Source of the DNA: Solirubrobacterales bacterium
GTDB taxonomy: Bacteria; Actinomycetota; Thermoleophilia; Solirubrobacterales; Solirubrobacteraceae
Assembly (NCBI GenBank): GCA_013815355.1
Contig: JACDGG010000013.1
Location: 1 to 33,849 of the forward strand
Direction: 5' to 3'
DNA: 33,849 nt
The position numbers were made by a program, and so were the translations under genes. The notes below the pieces were generated by a model. That model did no database searches and was not told where the DNA came from. It saw nothing but the letters and a program-made list of their open reading frames with translations. Positions 1-7,371 of the stretch are shown piece after piece; positions within the stretch are counted from its first letter, which is position 1; every line of letters starts with the position of its first letter.

Positions 1-135
1 CGCCAGAGCCGCGTCGCCGCGGCTGTCGTCGCCGGCAAGCTGACGAAGTCCACCGCGGACGCGCGCAGCGCGGCGCTCAGCAAGCGCGTCACGCGCATGG
101 TCAACAGGCCGCTGCGCGTCCACGCCGCCGGCTGA
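1..135 (+). CDS. C-terminal end of an unknown protein (partial)
   Basis: The frame is open from the first base to a TGA at 133-135, giving the last 44 residues of a protein whose start lies outside the window. The tail is basic and Ala/Val-rich, with a stretch GKLTKSTADARSAALSKRV followed by RMVNRPLRVHAAG. The spacing of Leu/Ala and Arg/Lys suggests an amphipathic helix. Similar 'GxLTxxxAxxxxxxLxxRV' units occur at the ends of some small secreted actinobacterial proteins, but that is only a resemblance and I do not recognise the family. High GC at third codon positions supports real coding. Confidence 0.5.
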   Translation, partial: RQSRVAAAVVAGKLTKSTADARSAALSKRVTRMVNRPLRVHAAG

Positions 136-188
136 CGGCCGGCTCGGCCTTTTCCACCCGGCGCTCGGCGGGCGCTCGCCGAGCGCCA

Positions 189-290
189 TGGTCGTCTGCT
201 CGCGATTCGTTTCGCGGCGAGAAGGTCCTCAGAGCCGTCGGCTACCCGACCCGCAGCGAAGCGCTCGAAGCCGTCGGGCTGCACGAGTAG
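189..290 (+). pseudogene. Remnant of a SnoaL/NTF2-like protein C-terminus
   Basis: This frame ends at TAG 288-290 and reads FRGEKVLRAVGYPTRSEALE then AVGLHE. It closely resembles the last strand and tail of actinobacterial SnoaL-like (NTF2 fold) proteins, which commonly end with a 'G+V+R.EGY.TR.EALEAAGL' pattern. Upstream, the frame stays open to about 129 but the residues (Ser/Arg/Ala-rich) no longer look like the family, and no start or RBS is convincing. A full SnoaL protein is about 130 residues; only about 30 remain. The whole interval 136-441 holds nothing else that looks coding; its right end carries the promoter of the next gene. Family assignment is from memory of the C-terminal pattern. 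Confidence 0.45.
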
Positions 291-406
291 CGCCGCACTC
301 CCCGCCGCCTCGCTGGGTGCGCACAGCGCGCAGCACTCCTCGGCGTCCTCCAAAAGCCTCAAGCGCTCAGCGCTCTGATCCGATGAGGTCCTGTCCCATG
401 CTTGCC

Positions 407-435
407 TTGAATCATTTCTTGGCATGCCATACTCT
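407..435 (+). promoter_or_regulatory. Promoter of the MntR-like gene, leaderless type
   Basis: TTGAAT at 407-412 and TACTCT at 430-435 are separated by 17 bp. The -10 ends six bases before ATG 442, so the transcript would start at or next to the start codon. The spacer contains the perfect palindrome GGCATGCC (421-428), a plausible site for a dimeric regulator such as the downstream DtxR-family protein. Operator function is inferred. Confidence 0.55.
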
Positions 436-441
436 TTTCCC

Positions 442-1146
442 ATGAGCGCCAAGGAACTCATCCGCACCCCCGCCGTCGAGGACTACGCGAAGGCGATCTT
501 CTCGCTGGAGAGGCGCAGCGAGCAATCCGTCTCCACGAACGCCCTGGCCGAGCGACTGGGTATCACCCCGGGGTCCGTCTCGGCGATGCTCAAGCGCCTC
601 GGAGAGCTCGGCGTGATCAGCCACGTGCCCTATCGCGGCGTGCGCCTGACCGAGGACGGGCGCCGCATCGCGCTCGAGGTCATTCGCCACCATCGCCTGC
701 TCGAGAGCTATCTCGCCGAGGCGCTGGGGATGCCGTGGGATCGCGTGCACGCCGAGGCGGAGGTGCTCGAGCACGTGATCTCCGAGGATCTCGAGGCGCT
801 GATCGCCGCGAAGCTGGGCCACCCCACCGTCGATCCCCACGGCGACCCGATTCCCACCGCCGAGCTTGAGCTCGAGGAGCCGCTGACCGACCGCATGGAG
901 AGTCTGCAGCCCGGCGATGAGGGACTGTTCGTGCGCGTATCGGACTCCGACCCGGAGATGCTCCGCTATCTGGCCGAGCGCGGCATCGCGCCGGGGGAAC
1001 GCTTTCTCGTGCGTGAGCGCCAGCCGTTCGGCGGCCCGCTGTTCGTGCTCTTCGGCGAGCGCGAGCACGCACTCGGTGGCGAGCTGGCCGGCGCGATGCG
1101 CGTCGAAGTCTCCGCCCCCCACGGCGCGCACTCGAGGACGGCTTGA
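442..1146 (+). CDS. DtxR/MntR-family metal-dependent transcriptional regulator
   Basis: A 234-residue regulator with an N-terminal winged helix (about 5-75), a metal-binding dimerisation domain (about 76-145) and a C-terminal FeoA/SH3-like domain (about 155-230). Aligned by eye to MntR, candidate metal ligands are D14 (VEDY), H84 (RHHRLLE), E107, E110 and H111 (EVLEH). The position that is Cys in DtxR/IdeR is Glu here, which favours a manganese-type sensor over an iron sensor; the MntR E11 equivalent is Lys. ATG 442 is preferred over the in-frame ATG 424 because a -10 element ends six bases before it and the homology starts just downstream. The stop overlaps the TTG start of the NRAMP-like gene, so regulator and transporter are coupled. 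Metal identity is inferred. Confidence 0.88.
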   Translation: MSAKELIRTPAVEDYAKAIFSLERRSEQSVSTNALAERLGITPGSVSAMLKRLGELGVISHVPYRGVRLTEDGRRIALEVIRHHRLLESYLAEALGMPWDRVHAEAEVLEHVISEDLEALIAAKLGHPTVDPHGDPIPTAELELEEPLTDRMESLQPGDEGLFVRVSDSDPEMLRYLAERGIAPGERFLVRERQPFGGPLFVLFGEREHALGGELAGAMRVEVSAPHGAHSRTA

Positions 1147-2507
1147 GCTCTCCCGAGGTGACCGTCTCTCCCCTGCTCGGCCAGCCGCTGCTGAGCGAGG
1201 AGGACCACGCGCGCTCGCGCGACCGCTCGCGCGTGCACCATGCGCGCTTCCACGGCAAGCGCGGGCGCCTTCTATGGCTGCTCGTTGGTCCCGGCATCCT
1301 CGCGATGCTCGGCGAGAACGACGGGCCGAGCATGATCGCCTACGCCTCCGATGGGGCTGAGTACGGCATCGGCTTCTTCGTGCCGCTGATTCCGTGTCTG
1401 TTCTTGATGTCGTTCGTCGTGCAGGAGATGTGCATGCGTATCGGCGCCGTCACGCACCGCGGCTACGGCGAGCTCGTGCTGCAGCGCTACGGGCGCCTGT
1501 GGGGCTGGTTCGGCGCAGGCGATCTGTGCCTCACCAACCTGATCACGCTGATCGCTGAGTTCGTGGCGATCCGCGTCGGCCTCGCCTACTTCCACCTCGG
1601 CGCGGGCGTCGCCGTCGCGCTCGGCCTCGTGCTCGTGCTCTTCACGCTCAGCGGCGGGCGCTACTGGCGCTGGGAGCGCACGGTGCTCGGCATCGCGCTG
1701 TTCAACGGCCTCTTCCTGCTCGCCGCGATCCTCGTCAAGCCGGACCTCGGCACGATCGCCAGCTCGCTGTCCTTCCAGCCGTTTCCGCACGGCAGCCTCA
1801 ACACGCTGCTGCTGCTGCTCGCCTCCACGATCGGTGCGACCGTGACGCCGTGGATGATCTTCTTCCAGCAGAGCGCTTCCGCCGACAAGGGCATGACGCC
1901 CAAGGACGTGCGCCACGGCCGCTATGACACAGGCCTCGGAGCCGTGCTCGCCGCGACGTTCGGCATCGGCGCGCTGATCGCGGGCGCCGCGCTGCTGCAC
2001 CAGGGCTCGGGCATCCAGGGCTTCGCCGGCGCGGGCTTCCCCGCCGCGCTCTCACACGTCGCAGGCGGCGCCGTCGGCACCGTGTTCGCGTTGGGACTGA
2101 TCGAGGCGGGCGCCGTGGCGATCCTCACGATCTCCGCCAGCACCGCCTACGCCGCCGGGGAATGTGTCGGCGTCTCGCACAGCTTCAACGCCTCCCCACG
2201 CGGCGCGGCCGTCTTCTACGGCGCCAACGTTGGCGTCGCCCTGATCGCCGCCGCCGTGATCCTGATCCCCGGAGCGCCGCTGCTCTCGATCGCGCTGAAC
2301 GCCAACGTGCTGGCCACGGTGCTGCTGCCCGTGAGCCTCGTGTTCGTGCTGATGCTCGCCAACGACAGGACGCTGATGGGCCGCTGGGCGAACAGGCGCT
2401 CCACGAATGCCTTCGGCATCGTCGTGATCGTGTTCGTCAGCATCTGCGGCGCCGCCTACGGCATCGACTCCTTCCTGCAGACCGTGCATCTGATCGACGG
2501 GCCATGA
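1143..2507 (+). CDS. NRAMP/SLC11-related divalent metal transporter with altered site motifs
   Basis: A 454-residue polytopic protein with about 11 hydrophobic segments and the NRAMP layout. TM1 aligns with canonical 'GPGFLAAVAYIDPGN' but reads GPGILAMLGENDGPSM, so the metal-site DPGN becomes D60-G61-P62-S63. TM6 has IGATVTPWMIFFQQSA, so the canonical MPH becomes T235-P236-W237 and the soft Met ligand is lost. In NRAMPs that Met gives selectivity for transition metals over Mg and Ca; related branches lacking it transport Mg or Al. The substrate may therefore not be Mn, despite the MntR-like gene just upstream. TTG 1143 overlaps the regulator's stop and follows a GAGG; the stop overlaps the next ATG (ATGA). 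Family is sure, substrate is open. Confidence 0.88.
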   Translation: MSSPEVTVSPLLGQPLLSEEDHARSRDRSRVHHARFHGKRGRLLWLLVGPGILAMLGENDGPSMIAYASDGAEYGIGFFVPLIPCLFLMSFVVQEMCMRIGAVTHRGYGELVLQRYGRLWGWFGAGDLCLTNLITLIAEFVAIRVGLAYFHLGAGVAVALGLVLVLFTLSGGRYWRWERTVLGIALFNGLFLLAAILVKPDLGTIASSLSFQPFPHGSLNTLLLLLASTIGATVTPWMIFFQQSASADKGMTPKDVRHGRYDTGLGAVLAATFGIGALIAGAALLHQGSGIQGFAGAGFPAALSHVAGGAVGTVFALGLIEAGAVAILTISASTAYAAGECVGVSHSFNASPRGAAVFYGANVGVALIAAAVILIPGAPLLSIALNANVLATVLLPVSLVFVLMLANDRTLMGRWANRRSTNAFGIVVIVFVSICGAAYGIDSFLQTVHLIDGP

Positions 2508-2689
2508 GCGAGGAGGACGATGAGCTGTTCATGCACCTCGAGCGCGATCAGCTCGTGGCCGAAACGGCGCGCCCGGTACCGCCGGCGCGGCTCGGTCCTC
2601 GCGCGCTGATCGGGCTCTGGGGCCTGCGCGTGTTCGCGATCCTCGTCAGCGCGATGGTCCTCTATACGTTCCTCGCCCGCCTGCACTGA
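2504..2689 (+). CDS. 61-residue single-TM protein coupled to the NRAMP-like transporter
   Basis: ATG 2504 overlaps the transporter stop in an ATGA arrangement, the usual sign of translational coupling. The product begins with an acidic segment (MSEEDDELFMHLERDQLVAE), continues through a Pro/Arg linker (RPVPPARLGPR) and ends with one hydrophobic helix (about residues 37-57, LIGLWGLRVFAILVSAMVLY). The basic flank just before the helix predicts an inside-facing N terminus. No family is recognised. By position it could be an accessory or regulatory subunit of the transporter, with the acidic tail possibly contacting metal or cytoplasmic loops; that is inference. The gene ends 13 bp before the convergent zwf stop. 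Confidence 0.7.
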   Translation: MSEEDDELFMHLERDQLVAETARPVPPARLGPRALIGLWGLRVFAILVSAMVLYTFLARLH

Positions 2690-2702
2690 GTGGCGCTCGG
2701 GC

Positions 2703-4100
2703 TCACGCGGGGACCCACGGGTCCTGCCAGCCGCCGACCGCAGCGGTGAGATCGCGCGCGGCGCGCGGGCCCCATGTCCCCTTGGGGTAGCGCTGCACGC
2801 GCGGCGGCGAGTCCAGGAGGGGCGCCACGATTCGCCAGCAAGCCTCGACGCTGTCCTCGCGCGTGAAGTGCGTGCCGTCGCCCTCGAGCGCCGCGTGCAG
2901 CAGCACCTCATAGGGCGTCGCCCCCTCCCCTCCCTCCTGCGCGAACTCCATGTCCAGCTCGATCTCAAGTGGGGCCCTGCGCTCCGCGCGCTGTGCGTCG
3001 AGCACGATCCTCACGCCCGTCGCCGGATCGATCTTGACGACGATCTGGCTCGGTCGCGGCGCGCGCTGCGTCGCGGTCACGAATCCCAGCCGCGGCGGCT
3101 GCTTGAAGACAAGTCGTAGCTCCGTCTGCGTGACCGCCAGCCGCTTGCCAGTGCGGATGAAGAAGGGCACGCCGGCCCAGCGCCAGTTGTCGATCTCCAG
3201 GCGCAGCGCGGCGTAGGTCTCCGTGCCCGAGCCCTTTCTCACACCATCGATCGAGCGGTAGCCGGCGTACTGCCCGCGCACATAGCTCGCGGGGTCTGCC
3301 GCGGGCATCGCGTCGAACACGGCGAACTTGGCGTTCTTGACCGTCTCCGGGTCGCTGCCCGCGGGCGGCTCCATCGCGGCGGTGGCGAGCAGCTGCATGA
3401 GGTGGTTGACGACCACGTCGCGCAGCGCGCCCACCGGATCGTAGAAGCGGCCGCGATCCTCCACGCCGATGCTCTCGGCCATCGTGATCTGCACGCACGC
3501 CAGATGGTTGCGGTTCCACACCGGCTCGAGCATCGCGTTGGCGAAGCGCAGGTAGAGCAGCTCCTCGACCCCCATCTTGCCGAGGAAATGGTCGATGCGA
3601 AAGATCTGGGACTCGCCGAGATGGCGTCCCAGCTCGCGCGACAGCGCCCGCGCCGAGCGCAGGTCATGACCGAAGGGCTTCTCGACCACGACGCGCGCGC
3701 CGCTCAGCAGATCCGCCGCGGAAAGACCCGCGACGACGGTCGCGAACAGCGACGGCGGCGTCTCCAGATAGAAGACGCGGGTCTTCGTGTCCCGGAGCCT
3801 GTGTGCGAGCTCGGCGAACGTCTGCGGCGCTTGGAAGTCGCCACTGAGGTAGCTCAGCCGCGCTGCAAAGCGCTTGAACACCCTCTCGTCGAGCTTCTCG
3901 CCGCCGGCGCGGATCGACTCGCGCGCATGCTCGCGCAGGCGCTCGGTGCTCCACGGCTCGACCGCCACTCCCACAATCGGGCAGCGCAACAGGCCACGGC
4001 GCTCGAGCCGGTAGAGCGAGCGTAGCGTCATCTTCCTGGCCAGATCGCCCGTGATGCCGAACACCACGAGCACGTCGGCGTCGCTCTGTGCAGCTGTCAT
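2703..4100 (-). CDS. zwf: Glucose-6-phosphate 1-dehydrogenase
   Basis: A 465-residue enzyme that oxidises glucose 6-phosphate to 6-phosphogluconolactone, the first step of the oxidative pentose phosphate pathway, making NAD(P)H. The N terminus has the nucleotide-binding loop VVFGITGDLARKM. The active-site signature is RIDHFLGK, with the His that deprotonates C1 and the Lys that binds phosphate; the usual Glu after the Lys is Met. VVEKPFGHD and the C-terminal domain are intact and the length is near the family's 460-510. ATG 4100 (MTAAQSDADV) is chosen; extending upstream would overlap the preceding permease gene and adds a Cys-rich non-homologous stretch. It lies 40 bp downstream of the TauE/SafE gene and may be cotranscribed. 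Confidence 0.95.
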   Translation of the reverse strand: MTAAQSDADVLVVFGITGDLARKMTLRSLYRLERRGLLRCPIVGVAVEPWSTERLREHARESIRAGGEKLDERVFKRFAARLSYLSGDFQAPQTFAELAHRLRDTKTRVFYLETPPSLFATVVAGLSAADLLSGARVVVEKPFGHDLRSARALSRELGRHLGESQIFRIDHFLGKMGVEELLYLRFANAMLEPVWNRNHLACVQITMAESIGVEDRGRFYDPVGALRDVVVNHLMQLLATAAMEPPAGSDPETVKNAKFAVFDAMPAADPASYVRGQYAGYRSIDGVRKGSGTETYAALRLEIDNWRWAGVPFFIRTGKRLAVTQTELRLVFKQPPRLGFVTATQRAPRPSQIVVKIDPATGVRIVLDAQRAERRAPLEIELDMEFAQEGGEGATPYEVLLHAALEGDGTHFTREDSVEACWRIVAPLLDSPPRVQRYPKGTWGPRAARDLTAAVGGWQDPWVPA

Positions 4101-4140
4101 CGCATCGCTCCGCTCTGTCTCACAACCGGTGGGTGTCCGC

Positions 4141-4896
4141 TCAGTCCAGCAGCAAACGCAGGATCGCAAAGACTCCCACGGCCACGATCACCGCCCGCAG
4201 CGCCGCAGGCGGCAGCCGGCGCCCGTAGCGCGCGCCGATCTGGGCTCCGGCGATCGAGGTGGCGGCGATGATCGCCGCCGGACCCCACTCGACGTGCGCG
4301 GCGAAGATGAAATACACCCCAGCCACGCCGTTGGTCAGGCCCGCGAGCACGTTCTTCAGCGCGTTCGTGCGCTGCAGCTCCTGCCTCAGCGCCACACCGA
4401 GGATCGCGAGCAGCAGGATGCCCTGCGCCGCGCCGAAATAGCCGCCGTAGACGCCGGTCAGGAACACGGCGAGCGGCGTCAGCAGCGCCACGTGGCGCTC
4501 GAGGTCGATCTCGCGGCTGAGCAGCCAGCGGGTGATGCGCGGCTGGGCCAGCGTCAGCACGAGCGCTGTGGCGATGAACACCGGCACGATCGCCTTGAAC
4601 GCCGAGGATGGAGCCACGAGCAGGGCCACCGCGCCCGTGACGCCGCCCGCGACGGACATCGAGCCGAGCCGCAGGATGCGCCGCCGCTGACCGGCGAGCT
4701 CGCGGCGGTAGCCGATCGCGCCCGAGACCGAGCCCGGCACGAGGCCGATCGTGTTCGACACGTTCGCCGTCACCGGCGGATAGCCGAACGCGAGCAGCAC
4801 CGGGAAGGTGATCAGCGTGCCGCTGCCGACCACAGTGTTGATCGTTCCCGCCGCGAGCCCGGCGAAGGCAATCGCGACGATCTCTCCCGCGCTCAT
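4141..4896 (-). CDS. TauE/SafE (TSUP) family membrane permease
   Basis: A 251-residue membrane protein with about eight hydrophobic segments and the family's two-fold repeat. The first half carries AGLAAGTINTVVGSGTLITF, the typical TSUP Gly/Asn-rich re-entrant signature; the second half has GVYGGYFGAAQGILLL, the matching inverted copy. Members export sulfite, sulfoacetate or other organosulfur anions, and many are unassigned. Nothing nearby (zwf downstream, a truncated nitroreductase divergently upstream) identifies the substrate. ATG 4896 lies in a 29-bp divergent gap with the nitroreductase remnant. Confidence 0.88.
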   Translation of the reverse strand: MSAGEIVAIAFAGLAAGTINTVVGSGTLITFPVLLAFGYPPVTANVSNTIGLVPGSVSGAIGYRRELAGQRRRILRLGSMSVAGGVTGAVALLVAPSSAFKAIVPVFIATALVLTLAQPRITRWLLSREIDLERHVALLTPLAVFLTGVYGGYFGAAQGILLLAILGVALRQELQRTNALKNVLAGLTNGVAGVYFIFAAHVEWGPAAIIAATSIAGAQIGARYGRRLPPAALRAVIVAVGVFAILRLLLD

Positions 4897-4925
4897 CGTG
4901 CGATCTCACCCTTTACGGTTGGGGC

Positions 4926-5282
4926 ATGGAAGTCGAGAAGGCTATCCGCACGCGACGCACGCACAAGGCCTTCGGCGCGCGCGAGCTCGATCGCGCCGTG
5001 ATCGAGGAGTTGGTCGAGCTCGCGCGCTGGGCGCCCAACCACCACCTCACGAACCCCTGGCGCTTCCGCGTCATCGGCGAGCACACACGCGCGCGCCTGA
5101 TGGATCTGGCCGAGGCCGAGAAGTCGGGAGCGGCGCTCAAGCCGCAGCGCGCCCCGACGCTGATCGCCGACGCCGCCTGGGCACATGGACAGGCCCAGGC
5201 GGCTTGCTGGCCGACCGTCGTCGTCAACCCACGGAGTGCAGCGATGCGAGAGCGCCCTTGCCTGCACTCAGGGCGCTCATGA
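4926..5282 (+). pseudogene. Truncated nitroreductase-family gene
   Basis: Residues 1-79 read like a normal FMN nitroreductase start: MEVEKAIRTRRTHKAF binds the FMN phosphate, then LVELARWAPNHHLTNPWRF and KPQRAPTLI. After APTLI the homology stops and a 38-residue tail rich in Ala, Pro and Cys follows to TGA 5280. Normal members are 180-200 residues; the FMN-contacting C-terminal half is missing, so the product should be inactive. TACGGT at 4914-4919, six bases before ATG, looks like an intact leaderless promoter. Loss by deletion at about 5165 is more likely than a point frameshift, since no downstream frame resumes the family. Confidence 0.7.
5250..5278. terminator. Hairpin between convergent genes, likely bidirectional terminator
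   Basis: GAGCGCCCT (5250-5258) and AGGGCGCTC (5270-5278) form a perfect 9-bp stem with an 11-nt loop. It lies at the meeting point of the nitroreductase remnant (plus) and the lipoprotein gene (minus, stop 5277-5279). There is no clear T-run on either side. A second pair, GAGTGCA (5234-5240) with TGCACTC (5263-5269, inside the loop), interlocks with the first. Confidence 0.45.
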
Positions 5283-5840
5283 CTGATCGACCTTGTTGCC
5301 GCTCGGTGCGAGCACGTACCACGGCGCGCCGAATGACTTCAGGCCCTGACCGTAGCTATCGCCGGAGTCCTTGTCTTTGGCGTAGTAGTAGAGCGGGTGG
5401 CCCTTATAGGTGACCTGCTTCCTCTGATCCGAGCGCGTGATCGTGCCGAGCTCGCCGGCCACGGCTGCGCCGCCGCTGCTCGGCGCACCCGCGCTCGTGA
5501 CCGGCGGCCATACGACGGCGCACGGACCCGAGCAGGTGGAGGCGGCGCCTTTGTCGGCCTCGAATAGGTACACGGTCATCTTCTTGGGCCCCGCCGCGAG
5601 CACGGTGCCGAGCTTTGAGTGCTTGGTCGTGATCGCCATCGCGCCGGCGCTCGCGCCGCTCGCCGCAGCGGTGGCGCCGGTGCCCGCGTGGCTGTAGGGC
5701 GAAGCGGCCGCCGAGGCCGCCGTCGAGCTCGTCACGGGCGCACCCGCGCCCGAGCTGCTTGTCGTTTTGCTGGAGCTGCCACAGCCGGCCAGCAGCGCGA
5801 GCGCCGTGACGGCCATGCCGAGCGTGAGCGAGCTCTTCAC
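5277..5840 (-). CDS. Secreted lipoprotein, COG4315 Yx(FWY)xxD repeat type
   Basis: A 187-residue protein with a lipoprotein signal peptide ending in the lipobox LLAGC (Cys20), then a Ser/Thr/Gly/Ala linker (about 21-75), then the COG4315 domain. The two repeats are visible: TVYLFEAD and LYYYAKD both fit Y-x-[FWY]-x-x-D, with the family's CSGPC and WPP between them. Function is unknown; members are exported and often sit near redox or metal genes. Here the neighbour is a cation diffusion facilitator 80 bp upstream. The start is GTG 5840: GGGAGGT lies seven bases upstream and the n-region VKSSLTLG is correct for a signal peptide. Longer readings of the frame run into the CDF gene and are spurious. 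Confidence 0.88.
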   Translation of the reverse strand: MKSSLTLGMAVTALALLAGCGSSSKTTSSSGAGAPVTSSTAASAAASPYSHAGTGATAAASGASAGAMAITTKHSKLGTVLAAGPKKMTVYLFEADKGAASTCSGPCAVVWPPVTSAGAPSSGGAAVAGELGTITRSDQRKQVTYKGHPLYYYAKDKDSGDSYGQGLKSFGAPWYVLAPSGNKVDQS

Positions 5841-5920
5841 TTGAGACCTCCCGATCGCTGAAATTGATGCTCGCTTCGGGTAGATGCCAAAGCGCGCCGA
5901 TTCTTCCCGGCGCCGGCGTC

Positions 5921-7300
5921 TCAGGGCTCGGTGTGAACGACCACCTCGGCGATGTTGGCGATGTGCAGGCGCAGCTCCTCCTCGAGCTCCCCCGCCAGCG
6001 CGTGGGCATCGCTCAGCGACTTGCCGGCGCCCACCTCGAGTGTCAGGAACAGCACGCGTCCGACATCGGTGCAGAGCAGCTTGACGAGTTGGGGATCGTG
6101 CCCGGTGCGCTCGCGCACGAGGCGGCCGACCTCGCGCATCACCTCCCCGTCGGCGCGTCCGTCGGCGCGATGGGCGTGCAGCGGCTGCTCCAGCGGCTCC
6201 AGGTGCGTCTGCACGTCGGCCACCTGCGGGCGCGCGCGGATCTCGCGCTCGACGCGCTCTGCGACCTCGTGGGCGCTGCCGAGGTCGAGGTCGCTCGGGA
6301 ACTTCAGGTGCAGCGAGACGCTCGCCGAGCCGTCCTGCTCGAAGATCGTGATGTCGTGCGCCTCCTTGACCAGCGGCTCGGCGAGCGCGATCGCCAGCAC
6401 GCGGTCGCGCAGGTCGAGGCCGCGTCGGCGCGGCTCGACGTGCACGACGACATCGCTGCCCGGCAGCGCTCTCTCCACGGCGGCCTCGATCATGTCGGCT
6501 GCGCCGTGACCCTCGACGACGGCCTGCCCGGGGGGCACGCTGACTACGACGTCCGCGAAGTAGCGCCCGGCGGACTCCCGCAGGCGCAGCCGGCTGAGCT
6601 CGATGTCCACTCCCAGTCCGTCGATCGCGCGCTCGGCGAGCGCGCGCGCCTCCTCGGGCGAGTGATCCATCAGCACGTTGGCGTTCGTGGAGATGAGACG
6701 CAGCGCGGCGAGCAGGATCAGAGCCGCGACGAGCAGCGCCGCCACGGCGTCGCCCTGGCGAAAGCCCGAGTCGACGGCCAACAGGCCTGCGAGCACCGCG
6801 AGCGAGCCGGCCATGTCTGCTCCGAAGTGAAAGGCGTTGGAGCGCAGCGCCGGGCTGTCGTAACGGCGCGCGGCCGCCAGCGACACCCTGGTGCGGCTGA
6901 GGTCGAGCGCGAGCGCGAGGCCGATCACCGCGAATTGGTACCAGCGGATGTGCGGCGGAGCCGCGCCGGCGCTCAGGTGGCTGATCGCTTCGACGCCCAC
7001 GAACAGGGCACCCGCGAGCAGGATCGCCGACTCGCCGAGCGCGCCGAGGTTCTCGGCGCGACGATGGCCGTAGGGGTGGCCGCGGTCGGCCGGGCGCCCC
7101 GCGAGGCGCACCGCGAAGAACGTCAGCACCGCGGCGATCACATCGCCGCTCGACTCGATCCCTGCCGATACGAGGCCGAGGCTGTGCGTCGCGAGGCCCA
7201 CGCCGAGCTTGATCGCCACGAGCGCGCCCGCCACGGCGATCGAGACGAGCGTGGTGCGCCGCTGGATGTGCGCCTGCTCGCGCTCGGAGGCCCGCGTCAT
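5921..7300 (-). CDS. Cation diffusion facilitator with three tandem C-terminal domains
   Basis: A 459-residue protein, about 150 longer than a normal CDF. Six TM helices occupy about 15-205. The metal site pairs E49/D53 in TM2 (ESSGD, where D or H normally comes first) with H158/D162 in TM5 (HFGAD). After the membrane part there are three successive alpha-beta segments (about 215-295, 300-375 and 385-459), each with a helix-turn of the kind 'HEVAERVEREIRARPQV' and ending in a strand such as VVVHVEP, VQTHLEP or VVVHTEP. These look like three copies of the CDF cytoplasmic dimerisation domain. CDFs export Zn, Fe, Mn, Co or Cd by proton antiport; the metal is not determined. TAGGCT lies six bases before ATG 7300. 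Transcribed divergently from another CDF. Confidence 0.88.
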   Translation of the reverse strand: MTRASEREQAHIQRRTTLVSIAVAGALVAIKLGVGLATHSLGLVSAGIESSGDVIAAVLTFFAVRLAGRPADRGHPYGHRRAENLGALGESAILLAGALFVGVEAISHLSAGAAPPHIRWYQFAVIGLALALDLSRTRVSLAAARRYDSPALRSNAFHFGADMAGSLAVLAGLLAVDSGFRQGDAVAALLVAALILLAALRLISTNANVLMDHSPEEARALAERAIDGLGVDIELSRLRLRESAGRYFADVVVSVPPGQAVVEGHGAADMIEAAVERALPGSDVVVHVEPRRRGLDLRDRVLAIALAEPLVKEAHDITIFEQDGSASVSLHLKFPSDLDLGSAHEVAERVEREIRARPQVADVQTHLEPLEQPLHAHRADGRADGEVMREVGRLVRERTGHDPQLVKLLCTDVGRVLFLTLEVGAGKSLSDAHALAGELEEELRLHIANIAEVVVHTEP

Positions 7301-7371
7301 CGCTGGAGCCTAGAGCCGGCGGGGGCCGGGAGCGTGGGCAGCCCATCTCGGGCAGCGCGTATCGTGGAGTG

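Noticed and set aside
412-1131. Minus-strand 239-residue frame opposite the MntR-like gene
   Set aside because: His/Arg/Gly-rich composition typical of antisense shadow in GC-rich genes, no family match, no RBS; the plus-strand gene has clear motifs.
3402-4025. Plus-strand frame within zwf
   Set aside because: Reads as the complement of a well-conserved enzyme gene, with no start signal.
5277-7346. 689-residue minus-strand frame running through the CDF and the lipoprotein gene
   Set aside because: Its first 500 residues are Arg/Ala/Gly-rich shadow of the CDF gene in another frame; only the part from GTG 5840 has a signal peptide, RBS and family match.
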